Shown here: one piece after another, positions 1 through 9,194 of the stretch
Numbering within the stretch: position 1 is the stretch's first letter
Layout: the number at the start of each line of letters is the position of its first letter
Assembly (NCBI GenBank): GCA_034096865.1
Contig: JAWQFJ010026619.1
Coordinates: 52,501-85,000 of the forward strand
Origin: Theodoxus fluviatilis
Taxonomy: Eukaryota; Mollusca; Gastropoda; Cycloneritida; Neritidae
Length of the DNA stretch: 32,500 nt
Direction of reading: 5' to 3'
Made by a program: the position numbers and the translations under genes
Notes under the pieces: generated by a model
Databases searched by the model: none
Told to the model about the DNA's origin: nothing
The model's input: only the letters and a program-made list of their open reading frames with translations

Positions 1-498
1 CATTTCTTAGTGTCATTCTTACATTTATTGGAGTATATTAATAAAAATTCACACACCCATGGAAAAAATTCAACCAAATCCAATGGCGCCATCAAAAATG
101 ACATAACTAAATTACTATTCGCTAATTTGCATAAAATTTGCATAAATTTTACGCTTGTTTCAAATTTCTTGAAAGGACACAAAATAATATGCAGTATCCT
201 GTTATATAACTGGCATTTTATCAATGTACAATAATTCCATCCATGAAAATAAATGAAAAATATGTAAATTGTGATTACACGAATTTGCATAATTAATTAA
301 ATGTGTTCTGATTGGTCGAAATGTAAAACAAGCACAAGTTTGCTAAAAATGAAGATTTCTCATAATTTTTTTAATTTTTATGTTGCTCTGTCTCTTACTT
401 TCATTGTCTTTTAGTGCATTGTGATTTGAAGTGAACTGTGCATTATTTTGACAACAGTTGAAGTATAAGATGAGAAATTAACAAAATAAAAACTACAC
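1..498. other. AT-rich non-coding stretch
   Basis: No convincing coding exon, RNA gene or bounded repeat was seen. The DNA is AT-rich with several short motifs of the form TTTGCATAA. It lies downstream of the possible poly(A) signal of the minus-strand gene and upstream of the first visible RBM22 exon. It may therefore be intergenic or part of a large RBM22 intron. Confidence 0.5.
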
Positions 499-520
499 AT
501 GATATATACAAACATACAAC

Positions 521-526
521 TTTATT
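521..526 (-). terminator. Possible poly(A) signal (AATAAA) of the minus-strand gene
   Basis: The plus strand reads TTTATT, which is AATAAA on the minus strand, about 335 bases downstream of the TAA stop at 860-862. A single hexamer in AT-rich DNA is weak evidence. It fits the proposed minus-strand gene and would give it a 3'UTR of about 350 bases. Confidence 0.3.
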
Positions 527-859
527 GTGATGGTGTTAATGTAATGAACACACAATTTACATGTATGACATATCACAAAAGCCTATTTCCTGAAATACAG
601 CCAAACAAAGCATCACCTGGAATTTGTGTGTTGGGCGGGTGGTTATACTCTACACTGTCTAGTGTCTACACTCTACAGAACCACAACATCATCAGATGAG
701 ACATCAAGATCTGGGCCAGACTGTTGCAAGAAACATTGAAACAAACAATAAATCAAAACACTCAACTAGGCTAACTGACATTAAACACATAAGTCAAACA
801 TAATCTTTTACAGTAATTATTCATTTGAAGGGGATGGGGCCTTGGGGGTGTAGAACGAA

Positions 860-1041
860 TTACTGTGGGGTTTTTTCATGTTGTGAAGCACTTAAACCCA
901 TTCCCCCCGTCGGAACATTCCACATTGGCAAGCTGCGCCATTCAAACTGCAGCGGTCTAAAAATAGATTGAGAGGTTGGGGGGGTTTCAACAATGGACTG
1001 GCCCACAAGACGCTTGTCGCTAGCGAAGCGACTGGAATTTT
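860..1041 (-). CDS. Unrecognised gene, candidate terminal exon
   Basis: On the minus strand a good acceptor (TTTTGTTTCTTCAG) precedes this stretch. One frame then stays open for 59 residues to a TAA at 860-862. The peptide is not low-complexity: it contains VGQSIVETPPTSQSIF, FEWRSLPMWNVP and GGMGLSASQHEKTPQ, with two Trp and a Gly/Pro-rich end. I do not recognise the family. The frame joins in phase (G|AA) to the candidate exon at 1415-1703 through its GTAAGT donor. The gene would be nested in an RBM22 intron on the opposite strand, or lie upstream of a rearranged RBM22. Confidence rests on splice signals and peptide composition only. Confidence 0.4.
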
Positions 1042-1414
1042 CTGAAGAAACAAAACAAATCCACACAACCAAACCACACAAAAACATATGTAAGCATTGA
1101 TTCTGTACATCTGAACAATATCTCTTTAAATTTAAGTGAAATTTTGGTTGCGAAGCAGCTGAAGTGACCAGCGGCAATCACATTACAATGTCTGTTCCCG
1201 CGGCCGGTAGGCCTATTCGTAAATGATATATAAATCCTTCGGATGGTACCTCAGAAAAATGCACAATCCGTCGTCATGCTTATCGCAAAAATTAAACCAA
1301 ATATATTATGAAAAAGAGAAATTCTTGAGGAATTCAAATCTACGCGTTATAGAGCGATTTGAACAGATTTACTAAGCAAATAATTGAAAAATATCGGATT
1401 CACTTCACACTTAC

Positions 1415-1703
1415 CACAATATCTTTCGTCTGTAAAAACATCGGACGTTATAACGCACACCGAACGAAAGAGCAAGCTTTCCTCTGATGGGTTGTAAAGT
1501 TTCAACTTGATCCATTGAGAAACTTCGACGGACGAGTGTTTTGAAGAGACCAACCCGAGTCGCGAAATGCGAACTCCGCCGTGCCATCGCAAGGCGGTAG
1601 CGGCGAAGGGTGCTTTTACGTAATCAGCTTGTATTTTCTCGGCGGAAATCAGGCAGATTAACACCAAATCACACACACATGTTCTTGAAACCTTTATGAA
1701 CAA
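1415..1703 (-). CDS. Unrecognised gene, candidate first exon
   Basis: A strong donor (TTGTG|GTAAGTG on the minus strand) ends this exon at 1415. The frame that joins in phase to the exon at 860-1041 is open from an ATG at 1703, giving 96 residues plus a split codon and about 156 residues in total. A second frame from an ATG at 1587 reads a 58-residue, Arg-rich, acid-poor peptide beginning MARRSSHFATRVGLF, which resembles a mitochondrial presequence. It stops inside the donor, so it could reach the downstream exon only through an alternative donor (TTCG|GTGTGC), which would also join in phase. The true frame is undecided. Upstream, at about 1790-1800, the minus strand carries CTTCCGG, an ETS-like motif common at ubiquitous promoters. 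Confidence 0.33.
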
Positions 1704-2441
1704 CTTTCCTTCTTGTCTTTATTGAGAATAGTATGTGGATTGTCCACAATTAGCCATGAAAGTGAAGTGGTGGTGCTTGCTTGCATTTTTCGCATACCGG
1801 AAAGAAGGCGCGGGCATTGCTACATTAATTAAGTTTCTCTTTCTCTAAAATTGCATCATTAAAATATGAAAAGTGGATTTCCTGAGTACTCCTAGGACAG
1901 GGAAGGTGGGACAGCACTCGTTTGTCAATTACCATCACTTTCTTTCCTTTTTTCCATAATCAAAAAAGTTTAGGGTCAGCAGAAGAAAAAATAGGGTCAC
2001 TTGGGTTACTGAACCACAACTTGTTTTTGTTGTTGGCTTATACAGATGACAGAGATGACTCCAGGTTTCTTCTTAGTGCTGGATTTGAAAGGTTTCATTG
2101 GATGGACTTATCATTTGACCGGTAATAGGATGTTAACAATGCTTTACCACAACTCGGCATTGCTTAAAGAATGAGTAACTTACTCGATTTATTAATTTAT
2201 AACTTTTCAAGGAGTCATCGTTGAATAATTTATTAATTAGATTAATTTGTAGTCTTAACAATAACACTTATGTCTTTTAGGTGATTGATATATTCAAATC
2301 ACACAGCTGAGTTTTCCCTTTGAGCTAACATCTATTACTAGAATGTGATCACACCTAATCATTCATCTACCTGTATTCTACAGTAGAGGCATCTTGTTCC
2401 CAGTAGACTGCATGTGAACCGTGCAACTGGTTTCCCTACAG
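1704..2441. other. Non-coding stretch before the first visible RBM22 exon
   Basis: I searched for the N-terminal zinc-ribbon part of RBM22, expected as paired CxxC motifs, and found none on the plus strand. The last bases (TTTCCCTACAG, ending at 2441) form the polypyrimidine tract and acceptor of the next exon. The rest is AT-rich DNA without a feature I can support. Confidence 0.5.
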
Positions 2442-2617
2442 CTGGCCAACAGTGATGGGACGGGACCAGTGGGGTCTCTGGCAGGCAAGGCGCAGGCCCC
2501 CAGTGACATGCTGCTCAAGCTGGCACGCACCACGCCCTACTACAAACGCAACCGCCCCCACATCTGCTCCTTCTGGGTGAAGGGCGAGTGCAAGCGAGGC
2601 GAGGAGTGCCCCTACAG
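2442..2617 (+). CDS. RBM22: RBM22 exon: CCCH zinc finger
   Basis: This is the first visible exon of a five-exon reading frame that matches RBM22 (yeast Cwc2/Ecm2 relatives), an NTC-related spliceosome component that contacts U6 and pre-mRNA at the catalytic core in the nucleus. It starts after TTTCCCTACAG in phase 0 and ends at CCCTACAG|GTTAAA with two bases of an Arg codon. Its 58 residues include [20 protein letters not shown], almost unchanged from vertebrates as I remember them. The CCCH finger starts here as C-x7-C-x5-C; its final His is in the next exon. The N-terminal roughly 125 residues of a normal ~420-residue protein, with the Cys-rich region, are missing from the window. The 318 residues encoded here cover the rest. 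Confidence 0.95.
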
Positions 2618-3129
2618 GTTAAAAATATTCCTTCTTCCCATCTTCTCCTCTTTCTGTATTGGAAGAGATGGCTTTTTTCTTTTTCATTCTTTCTTTCCTT
2701 TCTCTCTTTTTTTGTTTTTGTTTTGAAGTAGATTGCATTTGTTGTGCTAATTATTTTCACATTTTTTAAGATTACTCACAGCCATGTTCTGGAATTGTAT
2801 GATTAAAAGTCTTTATAGTTGCCTTCATATTGGGTGAGCTGTGTTACTACGCAGAATCTGCGTGATTCGTTCAGCAAATTGGTCGGGGTCTGCTGCGATG
2901 ACATTCATATCATTGGTAATAAAGCATAGGCATGACATACATTCTGATGGCATTGCTTCCTTGAAATATTAAAATCTGAACCATATGTAAATGTGTGAAG
3001 GCATCATTGAAAAAATGTAGCAAATGGAATTTATCACAGGCTTGATTCTGATTGGCTGTTGGTATGAACTTTCATGCTAACTTATTTTTTGTGTTCAGCA
3101 GTGGACAAGCTTCATGGTCATTATTACAG
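2618..3129 (+). other. RBM22 intron
   Basis: This 512 bp intron has a GTTAAA donor, which is weaker than consensus, and a TTATTACAG acceptor. No other feature was seen apart from a T-rich tract at about 2665-2725. Confidence 0.8.
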
Positions 3130-3330
3130 GCACGAGAAGCCCACAGATCCTGATGACCCTCTCGCTGACCAGAACATCAAGGACCGCTACCATGGCTCCA
3201 ACGACCCTGTGGCCGACAAGCTGCTGAACCGCTACAACAACATGCCCAAGCTGGAGGTGCCTGATGACAGAGCCATCACCACACTGTATGTGGGAAATCT
3301 TGGGGACAAGGTGGACGAGAAGGATCTCAG
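3130..3330 (+). CDS. RBM22: RBM22 exon: end of CCCH finger and start of RRM
   Basis: The exon begins with the last base of the split Arg codon, then His-Glu-Lys, which supplies the His of the CCCH finger. It ends at CTCAG|GTAGGT in phase 2. It encodes the conserved linker [20 protein letters not shown] and the first strand of the RRM with RNP2 (LYVGNL, residues 111-116 of the visible 318). The linker and RNP2 agree closely with animal RBM22. The RRM is interrupted by the following intron, which carries the THAP gene remnant. Confidence 0.95.
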
Positions 3331-3542
3331 GTAGGTCTTGATTGGTGACCAGTCTCTTGTTTGGTGTTCGAAACTTTCCAGATCCCCACCTGTCAGGCAT
3401 TTGCTCAGATGCTCATATCAAAAGTTTCTTTCATGATAATAGCACACTCAGAAACGGGCGGGTACGAGTTATCCTTCGGCGCTCTTTTGTCAAAAACAAC
3501 GCGTTAGGTAGAACCCGTTAGCTCCGGTTTGCAGTCTTGAAC
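3331..3542 (+). other. 5' part of RBM22 intron; possible leader of the THAP remnant
   Basis: GTAGGT donor. From about 3447 the sequence becomes more GC-balanced (GGGCGGGTACGAG and onward) and runs into the ATG of the THAP remnant. It resembles a gene leader rather than intronic filler, but no TATA box or clear initiator can be claimed. Confidence 0.35.
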
Positions 3543-3976
3543 ATGGCGTCTGCACTGAATACTAGACCGCTCAAAGTATGTGGGGGTGGAAAACAGTACT
3601 GTGTCATTTGCCATAACCATCGTGGCAAAATTATTGACGGAAGAGTTGTCAAGCTACATGGCATTCCAGCAAACAAGCAACTTAAACGAGCCTGGGAGCA
3701 GCGCTTACGTTTGATTCGACAAGATTACAACAGGGTCAAAGTTCCACTCGTTTGCTCTGAACATTTTATTGGAAAACGTGGACCTGTATTTGGTGATGAT
3801 GTCCCATCTGTCTTCCCGTTTTCTTCCTCACGGACATCACCTTAGGAAGAAAAATGTATCAACTAACTCTGATTTAGATGTTGGTTTCTTGGCCTATCCA
3901 GCTTACCATGTCGGATCAGATAGCGAAACGATCACTCGTGCATTGAGTTTTGATGCGAGACCGGGACACTCCTGGC
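3543..3976 (+). pseudogene. THAP-domain gene remnant inside an RBM22 intron
   Basis: From ATG at 3543 (or 3537) a frame encodes a THAP zinc-binding domain. It has CVIC, then KLHGIPANKQLKRAWEQRL with the conserved Pro and Trp, then VCSEHF, and ends VPSVFPF in place of the usual AVPTxF box. This is the C2CH pattern of a DNA-binding domain shared by P-element-type transposases and domesticated THAP proteins. The frame stops at 3843-3845. A +1 frame continues as NVSTNSDLDVGFLAYPAYHV to a plausible donor at CTCCTGGCAG|GTGTGT (3976/3977), so one frameshift probably breaks the gene. It has no known link to RBM22 and is likely a transposon-derived or retained gene copy. Later exons were not identified with confidence. 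Confidence 0.65.
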
Positions 3977-4865
3977 AGGTGTGTTTTGTTTGCGTTGTAA
4001 GGTTTGAGTACTAGCTGTAAGTGTTAAAATGGTCAGTTATTAATATCATCGGTGATTTTAGTTTTAATTAAACTTTTTGTGTGTTTTCATGCCATTTTCT
4101 TGTCATCATCGACCCGATCTTACAAGTTATACATTACGCCGAGTGCGGGCAAGTTGATCACTCATCGACTCGATGATAGTGAATTTTCTGTCCTCGCCAG
4201 ACCAGGGAAACAAAATTGTCAATTCAAGCCAGAACTAAACAGTTATCTGCGGCTACTCATTCGAGCTTTACATGAAACATTATATCACACTAGCTCGATC
4301 GTCTGCTGGCGTAGTGGCTACGGTTCGATCGCGTTCGTCTGCTAGGTACTTATGGTGTGGTTTGTTTACTTATCTTCTGTGGGTTTTGTGCAGAAAGTAT
4401 ACGTTAAAACAGTCTAATATGACTATTTTCGATTAGTTTTTAATCTAATTAATCTTTTTGCATGCTTTAATGTCATCCTTTTGCCACGATCTAGCGATCA
4501 TCACATCAGCTTCCATCTTGACCAGTCTACTGGAACTATTGTAAGTAAGGGACGAAACTCGGGCTTAACTTCCGTTTTAAAACTGAGACTATGCTATAGA
4601 CCTGAAATGTGGTCATGTAGACTTCTACTACACTCAGTCTTTGGAAACAGATATTAGCATGCTCATGGATTCTACACAGAATATAAACTGCTGGGGTACT
4701 TAGAGAGAAATGGGAAACTAATTCAAAATTTGAGACCAAATCTTTGTGACTTTTCTTTACCATAATGCTGTCAAACAGAGCTTATGTAAATTTTGGTCAT
4801 TGTTCTATTTCGGCCTTGCACCTGAAAGATGCTGATATTTCACTGTTCTTCTTCATACCTTACAG
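3977..4865 (+). other. 3' part of RBM22 intron
   Basis: A non-repetitive stretch up to the CATACCTTACAG acceptor. The part at 4095-4235 keeps a short open frame with a composition like coding DNA and could be a further exon of the THAP remnant. I cannot match it to a family. Confidence 0.4.
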
Positions 4866-5116
4866 GGACTACTTCTACCAGTTTGGGGAGATTCGCTCCA
4901 TCAACATGGTCAGCAAGCAGCAGTGCGCCTTTGTGCAGTTCACGACTCGAGCAGCTGCGGAGGCTGCCTCTGAGCGTAGCTTCAACAAACTGATCATAAA
5001 GGGCCGGCGCCTCAACATCAAGTGGGGGCGTTCCCAGGGCCAGCAAGGAATCCTTGTCAAGAAGGACGGCACCGAGGCAGAACCCTCCCTGGAGCCTGTC
5101 CCTGGTCTTCCTGGAG
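4866..5116 (+). CDS. RBM22: RBM22 exon: main part of RRM
   Basis: The exon completes the split Arg codon and reads [15 protein letters not shown], then RNP1 (QQCAFVQF, residues 144-151 of the visible 318), then [19 protein letters not shown], which closes the RRM at about residue 183. The linker ends LEPVPGLPG, a signature of animal RBM22. The acceptor is CATACCTTACAG and the donor GGAG|GTGAGT, phase 1. The conserved RNP residues suggest a functional RNA-binding domain. Confidence 0.95.
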
Positions 5117-5670
5117 GTGAGTCTGTGAAAACTGTTCTCCTCTGACAGCTTGATGAAGTGCGAAGTATTGATTTTAGACTGCAGGCCAGGAATGTGTGGG
5201 GAAAAAATGTGATGAGTTTCTTCCTAGTTGACTAAGAAAATTGTTTCCCTCTTTTTGAAGATTTATTTATGAAAAGAAACTTTTTTAATAGGCTAGATAA
5301 TGGAATGGTAAGTGTTTTGAGTTGATGCCTCACTGGGTTTTCCTCAGTTGCAAGCTTGGAAGTGAGTTTTAAAACTAAACAGTCTTGTCCCCATTTTAGT
5401 TCTAGGCTAGGTGGCTTTTGTTGGGATGTCTCTTTAGACGATCCATAAGTACCTGCTCAGAACGAAACTATATAAAAATTAGCATTTTTCCCGGCCTTTG
5501 TATCAGTTGGATGTTTGAATCTGCAAAAGGAGATATTGTTCATGCTACTGTGAGAATCTGAGGTTTTAGGATTAGGAGAGAGAGAGAGAGAGAGGTACCT
5601 GCTTTAGAGGGGGTTTAATAGTTGATGTTTCATTTGTTTGATACACTGCTAGTGGTTATCATGCAAAAAG

Positions 5671-6022
5671 AATAAAAACCGCTGGTGCTGAACCTCCAGG
5701 TTTTGGCATTTTAAAAAAAAGATCAGGTTAAATCTCGCAACATCTCGAGAAAAGGGGGGGGGGGGGGAACGGGAAAAAAAAAAAAAAAACAGGTTGGGAT
5801 CGAACCCGCAACCTTTCGAAAACAGAGGGGGGGGGGGGGGGGTTTCAGCGCAGATTCAAACCCGTTCACGCATGACCTAACAATACAATAGTCCAACGCT
5901 CTACCAGATGAGCCATTTGGAACTGACATGACTAAGTGTTTGTAAAGCAATTATAACGTTGTTTCCCGCAAACCCCCTCGGTTCGTATTTTGCACTGTAA
6001 ATTGTAGACAAATAGATGATAG
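5671..6022 (-). repeat. tRNA-like dispersed repeat, copy 1
   Basis: This stretch is clearly homologous, in the same orientation, to 11707-12046. Shared blocks are AAAACCGCTGG-GCTGAACCTCC, a G/A-rich middle, and CGTATTTTGCACTGTAAATT. Read on the minus strand, 5846-5915 is tRNA-like: GGCTCATCTGGTAGAGC resembles a D-arm/A box, and GGGTTTGAATC resembles a T-arm/B box. A second T-arm-like module (GTTGCGGGTTCGATCCC) follows after a C-run. The tRNA-like unit is internal, with about 100 conserved bases upstream of it, which is unusual for a plain SINE. It is not a functional tRNA gene, because no acceptor stem can be paired. Confidence 0.7.
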
Positions 6023-6315
6023 TTCATGAAATTTGAGTGGTCTTGTACATTTTAGGATACTCAAGGTCTATTTCTGCTAAGTTTACTATTGGGCCACGCA
6101 AACAGAACTTGATAGTGTTGTGCTCAGACGGAGCAGCTGTTCGAAGAGTCGGTCCGGCCGCGCGGGTGGACAATTTTGACTGTGAAACGGGATTTTTTAA
6201 AGCAAAGGGGATTTTTTTTCTGGAGAGGATCACGAAAACTATTTATGTAATTGGTGAGCGCTCGTACAGCGTGGGAGAAACGCTGCTGGCGACGGGAGTG
6301 AAGGAAAAGGCGAAA

Positions 6316-6338
6316 TATCGCCATTCCGTCAACTGACA

Positions 6339-6370
<32 letters not shown>

Positions 6371-6621
6371 AGGGAAGTTTTCGGGTTTATGACCTTAAAA
6401 AGTCACTTTCTTTTCAAACCTCGATTCTGAAAATTTGATACATTCAATCGGACCTAACTTCCAGTAAGTGTGCAAAATGTCAAGGAAATCCGTCCAGTAG
6501 TTTTTGAGATATCAACCGTTAAGTCAGCACTGACAGACACAGGCACACACACACAGACAGACAGACAGACAGACAGACAGATAAAGCTGTGAGGACCTCC
6601 AGTAAACCTGGAGGGATAAAG
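6316..6621 (+). repeat. Hairpin-tailed dispersed repeat, copy 1
   Basis: Shares long blocks with 13447-13660 and 13691-13987, such as CACTTTCTTTTCAAACCTCG, TTCAATCGGACCTAACTTCC and TTTTTGAGATATCAACCGTT. It then has a (CAGA)n tract and a terminal inverted repeat, CCTCCAG-TAAA-CCTGGAGG. The order unique body, simple repeat, terminal hairpin resembles the 3' end of a LINE or a SINE tail. A poly-G run of about 25 follows the first block here and is reduced in the other copies. Confidence 0.75.
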
Positions 6622-6752
6622 TTTTTTCTAATAAAAAGAATTCATGAAATAATGAATATAAACTTTTTTTGCTTGTTTAAAATTCAGCACAAACTGTATT
6701 TCAAGCGGCACAGCATCCACACATTCATGTATACCCTGTTATTGTTTTCCAG

Positions 6753-6941
6753 CCTTGCCCATGCCTCCAGAAGAGCTGACCAACAACTACTTCAACCTGA
6801 ACCAGCCCTCTTCATCCCCACTGCCTCCCATCCCCCCACCCCAGGGCATGCCTCCTCGTCTCCCCCCACCCCCCATGATGTTCCCAGGGGGCATGCCCCC
6901 CCGCCCTGGACCTGGCCATGGCCCCGGCCCCTTCATGCCCA
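6753..6941 (+). CDS. RBM22: RBM22 exon: proline-rich region
   Basis: The exon begins with CC after TTTTCCAG and completes a split Ala codon. It encodes ALPMPPEELTNNYFNL followed by a Pro/Met/Gly-rich low-complexity tail, and ends CCC-A|GTAAGT. Vertebrate RBM22 has the same NYFNL motif followed by proline-rich sequence. The tail length and composition differ, as expected for a disordered segment. Confidence 0.93.
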
Positions 6942-8465
6942 GTAAGTAGAGACATCACTTACTGAGTAGAGAACACCAAGTTCCAGTCTAAAAGGAGATG
7001 ATTGCTTAGTGGCTCTATGTCTAGATTTTTAAAAAAACAATGCAAAGTATAGTTTTTGTGGTTCATGCCTCATTCTGCATGTCTTCATTGTAACATGTCT
7101 TCGCTTTTTAACTAATGACATAGAAGAAGTTATTTTGTGTTGTGTGTTATATGAGCTCTACCTGCAGTTTGATCTGCTTGCATTTTTGCGATTGCTTGTG
7201 TGCAGTTAGGTATACTATTTATGCTGTGGGAACTTCCACCTTTGCTAGCCCGAGAAAATCTGAGCCCGATATAACACAAGCATCCATAGCTTCTGCAGAG
7301 GTTCCTTGGCCAAGGTCTGAAGATCTTATCCTGCTGGTGCCTGCATTGCCAGTTGCTGTGTCTGTGTCTGTGTCTGGTACTTATTTGGGACATGGGTTTT
7401 TGTTTCTTTGTTTTTTTATCCCTTGTGCCTTTGTTTTCCATGCATGTCTTGCATCAGTCTTAACGAAGGCTGCTGTAATGTGGCCTGCTTCTTTGGATTT
7501 TCTTATTTCTTTACCACAGTTACACAGGCACTGGAGGAACTATCTTCAGTTATACCTCTGCTTCACTTGCCTAGTTTTGCATTCTAGTAAACTAGAGATT
7601 TCGCCTACCGGCAAAAGTATCTCTAGCACAGTTCACATCACGTGATGGAAGGTTTTTGGCCAATTTATGCAAGCGGAGGTCACACGAGAGGCTTGTGGTA
7701 TAGCCGATGTGCTCACTGACATATGCCGTTAAAGTAGTTCTAAGTCTATTTCGCACAAAACTCTTAACTTACTCTTGTTGAGACAACAAACAAGCGTTTA
7801 TTCGATACAATAAAATGTTTGTGTTGAAATGGAACCAAGTTTTTACATCTGAATGATTTCTGTAAAAAGTGGAGAGAAAAATAGTATCAGAACGAACTAT
7901 TTTTGGCGCAAGGCTGTAATGCCAAGGGTCAAGCCTATTACGCATTCATTGCGAACTGTGCCAGAGTCAATACTCGGGTTTACAGAATGCTAGTTTTGAT
8001 GATGCTGATGCTCAATCAGACACTAACAACCTGTTGTCAAGATTGTCCATCTGTTATAGTGAAAGAAATGAGAAGGGTGTTATACCTATATTGATCTTTA
8101 TCATATCTATGATACTGTCTTCACTTCCAGAGCAAAGAGAGATTTTTAAAATGCAAAAGTCAAGCAGACCAGACTGACTAATGAATACAGTTCTACAGTT
8201 GCTGTTTATTTATAAACTGAACAAATGTGTCAACAAAGGTTGGAATACATATGAGACTGATTGTGGAAATTTTGCTGCAATATAATGGACTGTAGTATGT
8301 CTTCCTTAAAAGCACTCTTTTTTAAAACTATTTCTTATTTTTGATGACTCGTGCATGATTTCACTTTATGATATGGATTGTGAAGAATTTCACCAACATC
8401 TCGGCCTCATACTTGATTCTATCCATCAGCACTCTTTATAAAAGTTGCCACCTCTATTCTTCCAG
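6942..8465 (+). other. Last RBM22 intron
   Basis: A 1524 bp intron with a GTAAGT donor and a TATTCTTCCAG acceptor. I saw no gene, tandem array or bounded mobile element. Open frames such as the one at 7142-7645 have no recognisable domain and are probably chance. Confidence 0.7.
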
Positions 8466-8605
8466 ACATGCGTATGCCTCCTCCACCACCTGGTGTGATG
8501 CCAATGCGCCCCCCACCTGGCCCTCCTCCCCGCCATGTAGGGGGCGTGCACTACCCCTCACAGGACCCCAACAGGATGGGCACTGCCTCCACATCCAAGA
8601 ACTGA
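8466..8605 (+). CDS. RBM22: RBM22 terminal exon
   Basis: The exon completes a split Asn codon and encodes a proline-rich stretch ending VHYPSQDPNRMGTASTSKN, then TGA at 8603-8605. HYPSQDPxRMG is the conserved C-terminal signature of RBM22, so the stop is the natural one. The five exons sum to 957 bases, an exact multiple of three. Confidence 0.95.
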
Positions 8606-9140
8606 AACCAGCCATCAGCACCAAGACTGCCCAGGACTCCGGCCCTGTAACTCTCACAGCATGCTAGATGTGCAGCTGCCCTGTCTCTTGGTTAAGTGGG
8701 GATTCCATCTGTGTGGAAGTTGCAGGACACTGCCTCCACTTCCAGGCAGGAGACTGCTGGAGGCTTGGCAGTGCAGCTCACATGCTGTTGTAGCCATGTA
8801 CACCCTTGCGTTGGCAGAGAGCCTCCTGCTAAGAGAGAGTTTAGGCTTGACAAAGAAATGTATACAGCACAATCAGCACGGAGAAGTATAAGCCACTCAT
8901 GCTTTAGGCTCTTGAGGAGAATCGCAGATGCCCGACGTTCCCGCTAGAGGGACCATTTGATGCAGATCAACTAGCACTGTGCTGGCTTCACAAGCTCTTC
9001 ATGACAAAATTGGTGTGCTTGAAAAGGAATTCCTGTTTCATGGAGGCACAGGCTTTTTCAGAAGTCAGTAATACAACTCCAGTCATTTAATGCAAGTGGC
9101 GACTACTCATTTTATTGGCATCATCAGCCTATTTGTTTGA

Positions 9141-9146
<6 letters not shown>

Positions 9147-9192
<46 letters not shown>
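9147..9192. repeat. (TG)n microsatellite
   Basis: About 23 TG units, nearly perfect, within the presumed RBM22 3'UTR. Confidence 0.95.

Positions 9193-9194
<2 letters not shown>

Larger units (their letters stand above)
5117..6752 (+). other. RBM22 intron with two repeat insertions
   Basis: A 1636 bp intron with a GTGAGT donor and a TTGTTTTCCAG acceptor. It carries a short (GA)n at about 5577-5593, the tRNA-like repeat at 5671-6022 and the hairpin-tailed repeat at 6316-6621. The stretch between them, 6023-6315, has a GC-rich core around 6140-6170 and no feature I recognise. Confidence 0.75.

Noticed and set aside
4052..4345. Second exon of the THAP gene
   Set aside because: No matching splice acceptor and domain could be established; left as a possibility in the intron entry.
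6541..6579. CRISPR-like array in the CAGA repeats
   Set aside because: Simple tetranucleotide repeats without spacers, in a eukaryotic context.
7142..7645. 167-residue open frame in the last RBM22 intron
   Set aside because: No recognisable domain, composition like random T-rich DNA, and it lies within a well-supported intron.
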